A stretch of 64,000 nt of DNA from the NCBI GenBank assembly GCA_021807675.1, contig JAKBCR010000003.1:1-64000 (forward strand), in the 5' to 3' direction. The DNA comes from Pseudomonadota bacterium. GTDB taxonomy: Bacteria > Pseudomonadota > Gammaproteobacteria > Steroidobacterales > Steroidobacteraceae. Position numbers and translations under genes: made by a program. The notes below the pieces were generated by a model. It saw only the letters and a list, made by a program, of their open reading frames with translations, did not search any database and was not told the DNA's origin. Shown in pieces: positions 34,701 through 42,164 of this stretch (the first letter of the stretch is position 1; each line of letters starts with the position of its first letter).

Positions 34701-34872
34701 AGCGCATGGCGCGGCCCCGGGCGGCCGCCAGAGTGTCCGTAAGAGGCAGCAGGCTCTCGTGAATCTCCCGGAGGGCCTGTGCCTCGGGGCGCAGCGTGGC
34801 CTCGCGGATGTGCTTTCGCAGGCTGCCGAGAGTGCTCTTCTCGGGAGGGTGGGGCTCGAGTAGCGCAGACAT
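31741..34872 (-). CDS. putA: Bifunctional proline dehydrogenase / glutamate semialdehyde dehydrogenase PutA
   Basis: A 1043-residue two-enzyme protein that oxidises proline to glutamate, channelling the P5C intermediate. The N-terminal half is the FAD-dependent PRODH barrel (SVKLSALEPRY, VRLVKGAYWDAEIKRAQERG, FATHNALTVA). The C-terminal half is the aldehyde dehydrogenase (ISPWNFPLAIFTGQVTAAL, GFTGS-like VAFTGSTATA, and the catalytic Cys in SAGQRCSALRVLYLQ). It lacks the ribbon-helix-helix DNA-binding domain of trifunctional PutA, so it is not self-repressing; the divergent Lrp-type gene at 34976 is the likely regulator. It is probably membrane-associated, giving electrons to quinone. Confidence 0.95.
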   Translation of the reverse strand: MSALLEPHPPEKSTLGSLRKHIREATLRPEAQALREIHESLLPLTDTLAAARGRAMRWIEAARASTRSRPLAESLLYQFPLDSRQGKALMSLAEALLRTPDPRCADRLIAERLAALRERGERSFDPPARRALALLGTASRLLPDPSPDNTRRAPLSPVVRPLVRAALRRGMRMMGRAFIVGESIEQALARGRRDRELALCSFDVLGEGARSQTDAERYRDAYARAIDALRSQPADSVHRRSGISVKLSALEPRYALTQRSRVIERLVPRMLALARCASDAGIGLTVDAEESDRLDLSLDIVDALARDAGTREWSGLGLAVQAYGRRALLVLDWVAELARRSGRHMSVRLVKGAYWDAEIKRAQERGLDSFPVYTSKAATDANYLVCARRLFEACDVIYPQFATHNALTVAAVMALAPEGAVYEFQRLHGMGQALYDAARADASEIPPVRVYAPVGTHEELLPYLVRRLLENGANTSFVHRFLDKHIPVEQVVGEILPNFIGAVAASGNGNPARIREPRELFGSRRNSRGADFGNPAELAALQGELSAAAAGTCLGGPVLIQGRAIEPTVPVRSPADASEVVGLTRDATETEIAGAMTSCARAQRAWDATPAHLRAACLDRAADLLEGRRGLFLHLLVREAGKTLPDAIAEVREAADFCRYYAGRGRDLFAAPRELDGPVGERNLLSLQGRGVFACISPWNFPLAIFTGQVTAALVAGNSVLAKPAPATALVAHAMTRLLHEAGIPRDALQLVPSDGPVFGATALTHPALAGVAFTGSTATAATINRILAGREGPIVPLIAETGGVNAMIVDATALPEQVVDDVIASAFTSAGQRCSALRVLYLQEEVADRVLEMLIGAMKCLTIGDPAEPATDVGPVISADARRRLHEHAKRMMGEAKLLYSCPVEHCERSGHFFGPRLFELRSPDQLRTEEFGPILHVYRYRADEVPRVLEAIRCTGFALTLGVHSRLESMAEHAFRVLPVGNTYVNRNMIGAVVGVQPFGGQGLSGTGPKAGGPNYLQRFAIERTLTINTAAIGGAVELYS

Positions 34873-34975
34873 GAGGATCGGGGCTCCGCTGGAATGGTTG
34901 ATTACGCTAATTCTATTAGCTATGGAAGAGGATATTTTTACGTTTTAATGGAATTAGCAGTAAGATTAACCAGCA
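34873..34975. promoter_or_regulatory. Divergent putA / lrp-type promoter region with palindromic operator
   Basis: An AT-rich 103-bp gap. It holds a perfect inverted repeat gctaat-tct-attagc (34906-34920) and another attagc half-site at 34953-34958, 38 bp from the attagc arm. Lrp/AsnC proteins bind such spaced AT-rich palindromes. Hexamers resembling -10 sites are tagaat for putA (inside the palindrome, minus strand) and taagat at 34961-34966 for the regulator. This fits autoregulation plus proline-responsive control. Confidence 0.55.
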
Positions 34976-35488
34976 ATGATTTCAAAACCCCCCGCCTCAC
35001 AGCACAATCCACCGACAGATCGCCCGCTCGATCGGATAGACCGAAAGCTGCTCGCACGGCTGCAGCAGGACGGCCGCGTGCCGGTCTCCCAGCTCGCCCG
35101 GGAGGTCAACCTCACGGTCACGCCGACTTTGGAGCGGGTCCGCCGGCTCGAGGCCCGTGGCTTCATCGACGGCTATTTCGCGCGCCTCGATCCGCGCAAG
35201 CTGGGCCTCGGCCTGCTCGCCTACGTGGAGGTCTCACTGGATCGCACGACGCCCGAGGCGTTCGAGCGCTTCAAGGAGGTCGTCCGGGCCCACGACGAGA
35301 TCATGGAATGCCACATGGTCGCCGGCGGCTTCGATTATCTGCTGAAGGTGCGGGTGAAGGACATGGAGACCTACCGCCATCTCCTCGGTGAGACCATCGC
35401 CTCCGTGCGTGGTGTGCAGCAGACGCACACGTATTTCGTCATGGAGGAAGTCAAGTCGACTCATGCTGTCGTGATGCCAGAGGGATAG
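34976..35488 (+). CDS. Lrp/AsnC-type regulator of putA
   Basis: A 170-residue Lrp-family regulator. The N-terminal helix-turn-helix is LDRIDRKLLARLQQDGRVPVSQLAREVNLTVTPTLERVRRLE (shown in part: VSQLAREVNLTVTPTLERV), followed by the RAM ligand-binding domain with VAGGFDYLLKVRVKDMETYR. Placed divergently from putA, it is most like the PutR/BkdR type that activates proline catabolism in response to proline. Binding to the intergenic palindrome is inferred. Confidence 0.9.
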   Translation: MISKPPASQHNPPTDRPLDRIDRKLLARLQQDGRVPVSQLAREVNLTVTPTLERVRRLEARGFIDGYFARLDPRKLGLGLLAYVEVSLDRTTPEAFERFKEVVRAHDEIMECHMVAGGFDYLLKVRVKDMETYRHLLGETIASVRGVQQTHTYFVMEEVKSTHAVVMPEG

Positions 35489-35644
35489 AGCGACGTATGT
35501 TCGAACGCGTGAAATGACGTCGCGGATAGCTGGGTTACGGTGACCTCATCGGCGCCAACCATGGCGGCGGGCCGTTTTGGCGGTGATGTTCGGCGTTGCG
35601 CATGGACACTGACGCGATCTCGAGCCGGAATCCCCGCTACCGCA

Positions 35645-36991
35645 TCAGCCGAGGCGGTCCGCTATCAACTTTTGCGCCAGATCGAGATCCACACTTCCCG
35701 CCGCGTCCCGACCATCCAGCTCTTCCAGGATTCTCTCCTGAGCTTCTCCGCGCCGCAGCGCCTCGGCATAAGAGATCTCCGGATGGAACATCACCATGGA
35801 GTAGCGCGGAATGAAGCGGCCGGGGAACCGCCGCTCGAGCTCCATCGCGAGCGCCTTGCGCCGCAGGTAAGTCGGGTCGCGCACCGTATCGCGCATCTCG
35901 ACATAGTTCTCGAGCGCCATCTGCGCGATGGCGGTGGTGTTGGGGAGTCGGGAACGCTCGAATTGCGTGAACAGCGCCTCCCAGTCGTCATGCCGGTCCA
36001 GAAGGCCATCGAAGACGAGGCAGTCCTCGAAAGCCGCGTTCATGCCCTGCCCGTGGAAGGGAACGATGGCATGGGCGGCATCTGCGAGCAGCAGCACCTC
36101 GCCGCCGATGTGCCACGGGTGCGCGTAAACGGTGCCGAGCTGGCCCTGCGGATGGCTCATGAATTCCTCGAGAAGATGCGGCATGAGCCGCGCCGCGTCG
36201 GCGAACTGGCTTTGAAACAACGTCCTGAGCCGATCGCCGCCCAACAGGGAGCCGAAGCTGTCGGGGCCGCTGCGCGCCAGGAAGAGAGTGGCCGTGAAGC
36301 TGTGGTCGATATTCGGCAGCGCGATCAGCATGAAGCCGCCGCGCGGCCAGACATGCAGGGCATGAGGCTCCATGGCGTAGTGGGCCTCGCGCGCCGGGAT
36401 GGTGAGCTCCTTGTAGTCGTGATCGAGGCGCTCCTCCCGCACGCTGATGTGTCCCGCGCGGGCGAGACTCGAGCGAACGGCCGATCCGGCGCCGTCGGTG
36501 GCGATGGTCGGTGCCATCGGCACATGGCATTCGCTGCCGGAAACGTCGTCGTGCAAGCGCAGCGTGCCTGCTTCCGGCAGGGCTGCGAGGCACGTCTGCC
36601 GGAATCGCAGACACACCCGAGGATGCCGCGCCGCTTCTTCGATCAGTAGCCGGTTGAGGTCGGCGCGGCTGACGGAGTAGATGACCTCGTCCTCGCGCTG
36701 GCCGTATGGCTGCAGCTGCGTCTCGCCGGATGGCGAGTGGACCATGCGCCCCCGCATGGGAATCAAGAGGGGTCGGATGCGCTCCATCATTCCCGCGCGC
36801 TCGAGCGCCCGGATGCCTCGGGCGGCGAGCGCGAGGTTGATGGACCGGCCGCGCTCGCTCTGCGCCCGCCGCGGGTCGGGCCTGCGCTCGTAGAGGTTGA
36901 CCGGCAATCCCCGGCGTGCCAGCAGCACGGCAAGGAGCGCCCCGGCGAGCCCGGCGCCGACCACGTTGATGGCTCGATCGCAGAGGCTCAC
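35645..36991 (-). CDS. kmo: Kynurenine 3-monooxygenase
   Basis: A 448-residue FAD monooxygenase that hydroxylates L-kynurenine to 3-hydroxykynurenine. Dinucleotide-binding GAGLAGALLAVLLARRG is at the N-terminus. The family-specific RGRSINLALAARGIRALE and the second FAD motif ALLADAAHAIVPFHGQGMN-like stretch (LLADAAHAIVPFHGQGMNAA) are clear, as is FMLIALPNIDHSFTATLF. The start overlaps the kynU stop (ATGA). Last gene of the leftward kynurenine operon; the 156-bp gap to the convergent lrp-type gene shows nothing notable. Confidence 0.95.
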   Translation of the reverse strand: MSLCDRAINVVGAGLAGALLAVLLARRGLPVNLYERRPDPRRAQSERGRSINLALAARGIRALERAGMMERIRPLLIPMRGRMVHSPSGETQLQPYGQREDEVIYSVSRADLNRLLIEEAARHPRVCLRFRQTCLAALPEAGTLRLHDDVSGSECHVPMAPTIATDGAGSAVRSSLARAGHISVREERLDHDYKELTIPAREAHYAMEPHALHVWPRGGFMLIALPNIDHSFTATLFLARSGPDSFGSLLGGDRLRTLFQSQFADAARLMPHLLEEFMSHPQGQLGTVYAHPWHIGGEVLLLADAAHAIVPFHGQGMNAAFEDCLVFDGLLDRHDDWEALFTQFERSRLPNTTAIAQMALENYVEMRDTVRDPTYLRRKALAMELERRFPGRFIPRYSMVMFHPEISYAEALRRGEAQERILEELDGRDAAGSVDLDLAQKLIADRLG

Positions 36992-38256
36992 GGCTCTTGG
37001 CGAAGCGCCTGGCTGAGCGCCTCTGCGCCGCGGAAGACATCCGCGAAGCTGTTGTAAAGCGGGACGGGCGCGAGGCGGATCGTGTCGGGCTCGCGCCAGT
37101 CGCCGATCACGCCACGGGCGGTCATCGCATCAAATACGCGTCGTCCCCGGCCCTGCGGCCCGGTGATGCGAACGGACAGCTGGCACCCTCGGGACTCGGC
37201 GGCGCGCGGGGTGATCAGCTGAACGCCGGGCGCCAGACGGGCGAGGAGATATTCCAGATAGCCGGTGAGCGCCGCTGATTTCCGCCGCAAGCCCGGCAAG
37301 CCTGCCTGATCGAAGAGCGCGAGCGAGGCGATCAGCGGCGCGGCAGAGAGGATGGGTGGATTGCTGATCTGCCAGCCCGCGGCGCCTGGGGCGGCCTGGA
37401 ACTCGGGGCGCAAGCGAAAGCGTGTGGCGGGCTCGTGTCCCCACCATCCCGTAAGGTGAGGACGGTCATGCCGCTCGTGAACGAAGCAGCCGCCGATGGC
37501 CCCGGGGCCGCCGTTCAGGTACTTGTAGCTGCACCAGACCGCGAAGTCGGCTTCGATGTCATGCAGGGCGAGCGGCATGTTGCCGATGGAGTGGGCGAGA
37601 TCGAAGCCGGCCACGCAGCCGGCCCGGTGTGCGGCGCGAGCAATTCTGCCGAGGTCGAATGCCTGACCGGTCCGGTACTGCACGCCCGGCCACAACACCA
37701 GGGCCACCTCGGAGCCGCGCTCCTCGAGACGAGCCTCGATCGATTCCTCCGGGAGGGTGTCCATCCCGCCGCGAGGGGCCAGCTCCATCAGCGCATCCCG
37801 CGGGTCGAGCCCTCGCCAGGCGATCTGGGAGGCCAGCGCGTGCTGATCGGAGGAGAACGCGCCGGCCTCTATGAGGATGCGGTATCTGTCGCCGCTCGGG
37901 CGATAGAACGCCGCGAGCAGCAAATGCAGGTTGACTGTCAGCGAGCTCATCGCCACGACCTCGGTGGCTCGCGCGCCGGCGAGAGCCGCGAGACCGTCAC
38001 GGAGGTTCTCGTGGTAGGGTATCCAGGGCCGCCGCGCATGATCGTGATCGAGCACCGCGAGCCGCGCCCAATCCTCCATCTCCTCCATGACGATGCCGCG
38101 GGCGTCGAGAGGCATGAGTCCGAGCGAGTGGCCGCACAGGTACACGAGTGGCTCGACCCGATCCCCCCGAGGGAACGCGAAACGCTCCCGAAACCCGCGG
38201 AGCGGGTCCGCCTCATCGAGACGGTAGGCGAACTGCAATGTCGGCTCGTAGGTCAT
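36988..38256 (-). CDS. kynU: Kynureninase
   Basis: A 422-residue PLP enzyme that cleaves (3-hydroxy)kynurenine to (3-hydroxy)anthranilate and alanine. Family segments: YLCGHSLGLMPLDAR, VVAMSSLTVNLHLLLAAFYR, FDLAHSIGNMPLALHD, and the PLP lysine in WCSYKYLNGGPGAIGG. The ATG of MTYEPTLQFAY is chosen; upstream codons in the same frame overlap the preceding gene. The order formamidase-kynU-kmo, then the dioxygenase upstream, gives consecutive steps from N-formylkynurenine. Confidence 0.95.
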   Translation of the reverse strand: MTYEPTLQFAYRLDEADPLRGFRERFAFPRGDRVEPLVYLCGHSLGLMPLDARGIVMEEMEDWARLAVLDHDHARRPWIPYHENLRDGLAALAGARATEVVAMSSLTVNLHLLLAAFYRPSGDRYRILIEAGAFSSDQHALASQIAWRGLDPRDALMELAPRGGMDTLPEESIEARLEERGSEVALVLWPGVQYRTGQAFDLGRIARAAHRAGCVAGFDLAHSIGNMPLALHDIEADFAVWCSYKYLNGGPGAIGGCFVHERHDRPHLTGWWGHEPATRFRLRPEFQAAPGAAGWQISNPPILSAAPLIASLALFDQAGLPGLRRKSAALTGYLEYLLARLAPGVQLITPRAAESRGCQLSVRITGPQGRGRRVFDAMTARGVIGDWREPDTIRLAPVPLYNSFADVFRGAEALSQALRQEP

Positions 38257-38273
38257 CAATTTCCGTGCGATGC

Positions 38274-39089
38274 TCAGGAAGCCAGGCGATAGAGCAGCGG
38301 CCGGCTGGGCACGGCATCGCCGTTGATCGCGGGGACCTGTAGTTGCAGGAAATACGCCCCGTCGGCGATATCGTCCGCGATGTAGGCGAGCTCCGTGACC
38401 GTGCACTGTGATCGCGCCGCGCGCGCAGCGGCCGCATCCCCCGGGGGCAGCCCGAAGAAAAGCCGGTGCGCGGCAAGCCTGCCCTCGTCGTGCGCGCGGT
38501 CGATCGAGGGCAGGTCCACGATCAGGTGCTCGATGCCGCGCTGGATGAGGTATTGCGCCGCTTCGCGCGTGAGGTATGGGGGCGTCATGTCGGTGTAATC
38601 ACGAGTGCGCTTGGACGGCTCGTTTGGGAGAGTGCGGATCACCAAAGCTCGCGGGGCAAATGGCGGCTCCGCCGGCCACCCGGACTGCAGCGCGGCGCGT
38701 GTCACCAGATGATCCTCAATACGCGGCATCGGATCGGAGCGCTCGGTCGTTTGGCCGGACGGTGCCGGCTTCACGGAGAGGAGCAACGCCGGCATCAGGC
38801 CGAGCGGCACGACGCGCTGCGCATGCAGCGGCTCCCGTGTCAGATGACCTGCGCACTCGGTATGAGTGCCGTTGCAGTGGGGAATCAGCGTGATGGACTC
38901 GCAATTGCAGCTTGCGCCGCGCGTCACCGATCCGGGAAATCCCGGCACCGAGTATGGCTGCGAGCTGGCGCGCGGCGCGCCGAAGTGCCGCACCTGGGGT
39001 CCCTGAAAGTCGATTGGCACGCTGAGATCGAGCGGGCGCGTCAGGTCGACGCGCAGCTCCCGCCCGTCGATCGCAAGTACTGCATTCAA
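38274..39089 (-). CDS. Cyclase-family hydrolase, probable kynurenine formamidase
   Basis: A 271-residue metal-dependent hydrolase of the putative cyclase family, to which bacterial KynB belongs. The metal motif is a variant, HCNGTHTECAGH, where classical KynB has H-x-G-T-H-x-D-x-P-x-H, so it forms a distinct subgroup. DLSVPIDFQGPQVRHFGAP and LIVDLPSIDRAHDEGRLAAH are other conserved parts. Because it lies between kynU and the 3-hydroxyanthranilate dioxygenase, hydrolysis of N-formylkynurenine is the natural assignment. It overlaps the dioxygenase stop by 4 bp. Confidence 0.75.
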   Translation of the reverse strand: MNAVLAIDGRELRVDLTRPLDLSVPIDFQGPQVRHFGAPRASSQPYSVPGFPGSVTRGASCNCESITLIPHCNGTHTECAGHLTREPLHAQRVVPLGLMPALLLSVKPAPSGQTTERSDPMPRIEDHLVTRAALQSGWPAEPPFAPRALVIRTLPNEPSKRTRDYTDMTPPYLTREAAQYLIQRGIEHLIVDLPSIDRAHDEGRLAAHRLFFGLPPGDAAAARAARSQCTVTELAYIADDIADGAYFLQLQVPAINGDAVPSRPLLYRLAS

Positions 39090-39601
39090 CCGGGGCGCTC
39101 CAGCACCGCGCCGCAGCGGGAGCAGGTGCGACGCTCCTCGTTGGCATAGAAGCGCGCGAACACCGGCGGCAGCTGCGTCTCGATGTCGGTGAGCTCGATG
39201 AAATCCTCGTGCAGCAGATTGCCGCAGCGCTCACAGTACCACTGGAAGCCGTCGTGCTCGCCGGCCAGCCGGCGTCTCTCGACCACGAGCCCCACCGTGT
39301 CGGCCGGCCGCTGCGGGGAATGGGGCACCTGCGCAGGCAGCAACAGGACCTCGCCCTGGCGGATCGGCACATCCATCCGGCGGCCGTCCTGCATCGTCCT
39401 CAGCACGATGTCGCCCTCGAGCTGATAGAAGAATTCCTGTCCGGGATCGATGTGATAGTCCTGGCGCGAGTTCGGGCCGCCGATCACCATGATGATGAAA
39501 TCGCCATCCTCGAATACTCGCTTGTTGCCCACCGGGGGCTTGAGGACATGCCGGTGCCGGTCGACCCAGTCGCGCAGGTTGAACGCATGCAGGGGCTTCA
39601 T
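39086..39601 (-). CDS. 3-Hydroxyanthranilate 3,4-dioxygenase
   Basis: A 171-residue cupin dioxygenase that opens the ring of 3-hydroxyanthranilate, giving the precursor of quinolinate. Active-site iron ligands lie in DYHIDPGQEFFYQLEGDIVL (His, Glu) and LLPAQVPHSPQRPADTVGLV (His). The bacterial-type C-terminal rubredoxin-like metal site is present as CERC and CSRC pairs. Its ATG is followed by MKPLHAFNLRDWVDRHR, typical for the family. It heads the leftward kynurenine operon; the upstream gene apaH ends 9 bp away, so co-transcription is possible. Confidence 0.93.
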   Translation of the reverse strand: MKPLHAFNLRDWVDRHRHVLKPPVGNKRVFEDGDFIIMVIGGPNSRQDYHIDPGQEFFYQLEGDIVLRTMQDGRRMDVPIRQGEVLLLPAQVPHSPQRPADTVGLVVERRRLAGEHDGFQWYCERCGNLLHEDFIELTDIETQLPPVFARFYANEERRTCSRCGAVLERPG

Positions 39602-39610
39602 GCCGGCTCC

Positions 39611-40444
39611 TCATTCATCGGGAGTTTGATAGCCGTCGCACGCTACCGAGATCGGCGCGCGGTCGCCGGCCTGCGCATCGTCGAGGCTCAGCGCGGTGAG
39701 CGCCCCACCCCAGACACAGCCGGAGTCGAGCCCGATGACATCATCGCGCACGATCAGACCCAGCGCAGACCAGTGACCGAAGACGACGCGAGCGCCCCTC
39801 GTGCGGCGGCCCTGGACATCGAACCATGGAAGCCAGGGTGAGTCGCCTGCGGGAGGCTTGCCCTTGAGACGCAAGTTGATGCGTCCATCGCGGGTACAGA
39901 CACGCATACGCGTGAGCACGTTGATGGCGAATCGCAGGCGATCGGTGCCCTCGAGCTCCCCGCTCCAGTGATCCGGCTCATCGCCGTACATGTGATCGAA
40001 GAGATCAACCGGATCCTGGCGGAGCGCGAATTCGACCTCACGCGCCAGTCCCAGCGTCGTCTCGACCGTCCACTGGGGCACGACCCCGGCATGCACCAGG
40101 AGGTCTCCTGCCTCGAAATGCGCCAGGGGCCGGGTCGCGAGCCACTCGAGCAAGGCATCGCGGTCGGGGGCGCGCAGGATCTCACCCAGAGTGTCGGTGC
40201 GGCGGGCGGTTCGGCTGCCGTAGGCGACGGCCAGCAGGTGCAGGTCGTGATTCCCGAGAACCACCACCGCGTTGTCCTCAAGTGAGCGCACGTAGCGCAG
40301 CACGTCCAGCGACCGGGGTCCTCGATTGACGAGATCGCCGACGAACCAGAGGCGATCGCGGTCGGAGCAGAATCCCAGGCGCGCGGTGAGCGCGCGCAGC
40401 TCCTCGTAGCAGCCTTGAATGTCGCCGATCGCATGCCGAGTCAC
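39611..40444 (-). CDS. apaH: Symmetrical bis(5'-nucleosyl)-tetraphosphatase ApaH
   Basis: A 277-residue metallophosphatase that splits Ap4A into two ADP. The phosphoesterase motifs are GDIQGCYEEL, GDLVNRGP, GNHDLHLLAVA and HAGVVPQW, and GHWSALG near the C-terminus. The start is a GTG at 40444 (VTRHAIGDIQGC); the frame continues 31 codons upstream but reads into apaG. apaG lies 22 bp upstream, the usual gammaproteobacterial order. Confidence 0.95.
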   Translation of the reverse strand: MTRHAIGDIQGCYEELRALTARLGFCSDRDRLWFVGDLVNRGPRSLDVLRYVRSLEDNAVVVLGNHDLHLLAVAYGSRTARRTDTLGEILRAPDRDALLEWLATRPLAHFEAGDLLVHAGVVPQWTVETTLGLAREVEFALRQDPVDLFDHMYGDEPDHWSGELEGTDRLRFAINVLTRMRVCTRDGRINLRLKGKPPAGDSPWLPWFDVQGRRTRGARVVFGHWSALGLIVRDDVIGLDSGCVWGGALTALSLDDAQAGDRAPISVACDGYQTPDE

Positions 40445-40466
40445 TGGGGCTCTCGCGCGAGGCCCG

Positions 40467-40847
40467 TCAATGCAGAATTCCCGGGATCGCCAACCGGAAC
40501 GCGGGGATGGGGGCATCGAACTGCTGTCCCTCGGCATCCACCATCTGGTAGCTGCCCTCCATCGTGCCCACGGGCGTTTCCAGGACGGCGCCGCTCGAGT
40601 AGCGAAAGCCTTGCCCGGGCTCGATGCGCGGCTGCTCGCCGACTACGCCCTCGCCACGGACTTCCTTCACCCTGCCGTTGGCGTCGGTGATGATCCAATG
40701 CCGCGTCAGGAGCTTGGCCGCGCGTTGGCCCTCGTTGCGGATGGTGATGGTGTACGAGAAGACGTATTTCTGCTCGCTGGGGCTCGATTGCTCGTCGAGG
40801 TATGTCGTGGAGACCTCGACGCGGATATTGTGCGGATCCTGGCTCAT
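40467..40847 (-). CDS. apaG: ApaG protein
   Basis: A 126-residue ApaG, an immunoglobulin-like beta-sandwich protein of uncertain biochemical role, found beside apaH in most Gammaproteobacteria. Segments YVFSYTITIRNEG, LLTRHWIITDANG, and GVVGEQPRIEPGQGFRYSSG and GSYQMVD are typical. It is 11 bp downstream of the universal stress protein gene and 22 bp upstream of apaH, on one transcript with rsmA and pdxA. Confidence 0.95.
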   Translation of the reverse strand: MSQDPHNIRVEVSTTYLDEQSSPSEQKYVFSYTITIRNEGQRAAKLLTRHWIITDANGRVKEVRGEGVVGEQPRIEPGQGFRYSSGAVLETPVGTMEGSYQMVDAEGQQFDAPIPAFRLAIPGILH

Positions 40848-40858
40848 GCGGCGGGATC

Positions 40859-41311
40859 TTACGCGGACGCGCCTTTGCCGACCCGCACGGAGAGCACATC
40901 GCAGGGCGCGGCATGCAGCACGGTGTCCTCGGTGAAATTCACCAGAATCGAGAGACCGTGGCGCTCGCGGCTGCCGAGGACGATCAGATCGATCTGCCGC
41001 TCGCGCGCGATGCGCACGATCTCCGCCTTGACGTTGCCGGATTCGACGCGGTGCGACGCGCCCGGCAGGCCGAGCTCCTCCGCCAGCGCTGCAATGCGCT
41101 GACGTGCCTGCGCGAGCAACTCGTCCTCGATGCGGACGGCGGGCATGAGGGTCTCGCCCATTGGCTCGACGGGCATGAATTCCACCACGTGCAGCAGCTC
41201 GAGCTGTGCGCCCAGGGCCACGGCCAAATCGCGTGCGCGCCTGCCGATCTGCAGGCTGTCCCCGGTCAGATCGACCACGAGCAGGATGCGACGGTACGGG
41301 TATGTGGACAT
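40859..41311 (-). CDS. Universal stress protein, UspA family
   Basis: A 150-residue single-domain Usp with RRILLVVDLTGDSLQIGRRA at the start and the nucleotide-binding region DLIVLGSRERHGLSILVNFT followed by APCDVLSVRV. The Gly/Ser pattern G-S-R-x-x-H-G fits the Usp fold, although the classical G-x2-G-x9-G-S/T is only partly kept. It is inserted between rsmA and apaG, which are direct neighbours in E. coli. Role: stress survival, inferred from family only. Confidence 0.88.
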   Translation of the reverse strand: MSTYPYRRILLVVDLTGDSLQIGRRARDLAVALGAQLELLHVVEFMPVEPMGETLMPAVRIEDELLAQARQRIAALAEELGLPGASHRVESGNVKAEIVRIARERQIDLIVLGSRERHGLSILVNFTEDTVLHAAPCDVLSVRVGKGASA

Positions 41312-41351
41312 GTGCCGGCCCTCGAAGGTTCTCTGGCCCGCACAGCGTATC

Positions 41352-42164
41352 TCAGGCCGCGTCCGGCGGCAGCTTTACCTGGCCGGCGATGGCATTGAAG
41401 AGGACCGGCGAGACCGTCTCCGGTCGGGTCGAAGGATCTACCCCGCAGCTCTCGATCTGCTGCGCCGTGGCGAGACCGCGCAGCGCATTGCGGAGCGTCT
41501 TGCGCCGGTGTGCGAAGGCCGCGGCCACAATGGCCGGGAACGCGGGATTGGCGGTAAACGCCGGCTCGGCCCGGACCGTGAGCCGCGCGACGGCCGACCA
41601 CACTCGCGGTGGCGGCTGGAAGGCTCCGGGACCGACATCGAACAGGCGCTCGATCTGCAGCCATGGCGAGAGCATCACCGTCAGGCGCCCGTAAGCGGTG
41701 TCACCCGGCCGGGCAGCCATCCGGGCGACCACCTCGCGCTGCAACATCACGTGCAGGTCGCGGATGTCGCGGACGCTCTCCAGCAGGTGAAAAAGCAAAG
41801 GCGTAGAGATGTTGTAGGGGAGATTGCCGATGACCCGCAGCGCCTGGCCGCGCCGTCTCGCCAGGGAGCCGAAGTCGACCCGCAGCGCGTCGGCATTGTG
41901 CAGGGTGAAACGCGGGTCCCCGCCCCATTCGTCGCGTAACCGGGCGGCGAGGTCGCGATCGATCTCGATCGCATCGAGCGAACCGCAGTCGGATGCGAGC
42001 AGCCGGCCAGTCAGTGCGCCCCGGCCAGGCCCGATCTCCACCAGAGCCTCGCCGGCTGCCGGAGCGATCGCGGCCGCGATCCGCTCGATCACCGCCGGGT
42101 CGTGGAGAAAATGCTGGCCGAATCGCTTTCTGGGCCTGCCCGGGAGGCTTCCCGAGGGCATCAC
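41352..42164 (-). CDS. rsmA: 16S rRNA dimethyladenosine transferase RsmA
   Basis: A 270-residue enzyme that dimethylates two adjacent adenosines near the 3' end of 16S rRNA during small-subunit assembly. Motifs: KRFGQHFLHD at the N-terminus, VEIGPGRGALTGRLL for S-adenosylmethionine, the catalytic NLPYNIS, and FAHRRKTLRNAL at the C-terminal part. It overlaps the pdxA stop region by 4 bp (42161-42164), so translation is coupled. Also called KsgA. Confidence 0.96.
   Translation of the reverse strand: MMPSGSLPGRPRKRFGQHFLHDPAVIERIAAAIAPAAGEALVEIGPGRGALTGRLLASDCGSLDAIEIDRDLAARLRDEWGGDPRFTLHNADALRVDFGSLARRRGQALRVIGNLPYNISTPLLFHLLESVRDIRDLHVMLQREVVARMAARPGDTAYGRLTVMLSPWLQIERLFDVGPGAFQPPPRVWSAVARLTVRAEPAFTANPAFPAIVAAAFAHRRKTLRNALRGLATAQQIESCGVDPSTRPETVSPVLFNAIAGQVKLPPDAA

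Noticed and set aside
31948-34863. A 971-codon open frame antisense to putA
   Set aside because: It mirrors putA codons in a high-GC gene, has Arg/Gly/His-rich composition and no family-like motifs; putA itself is fully supported.
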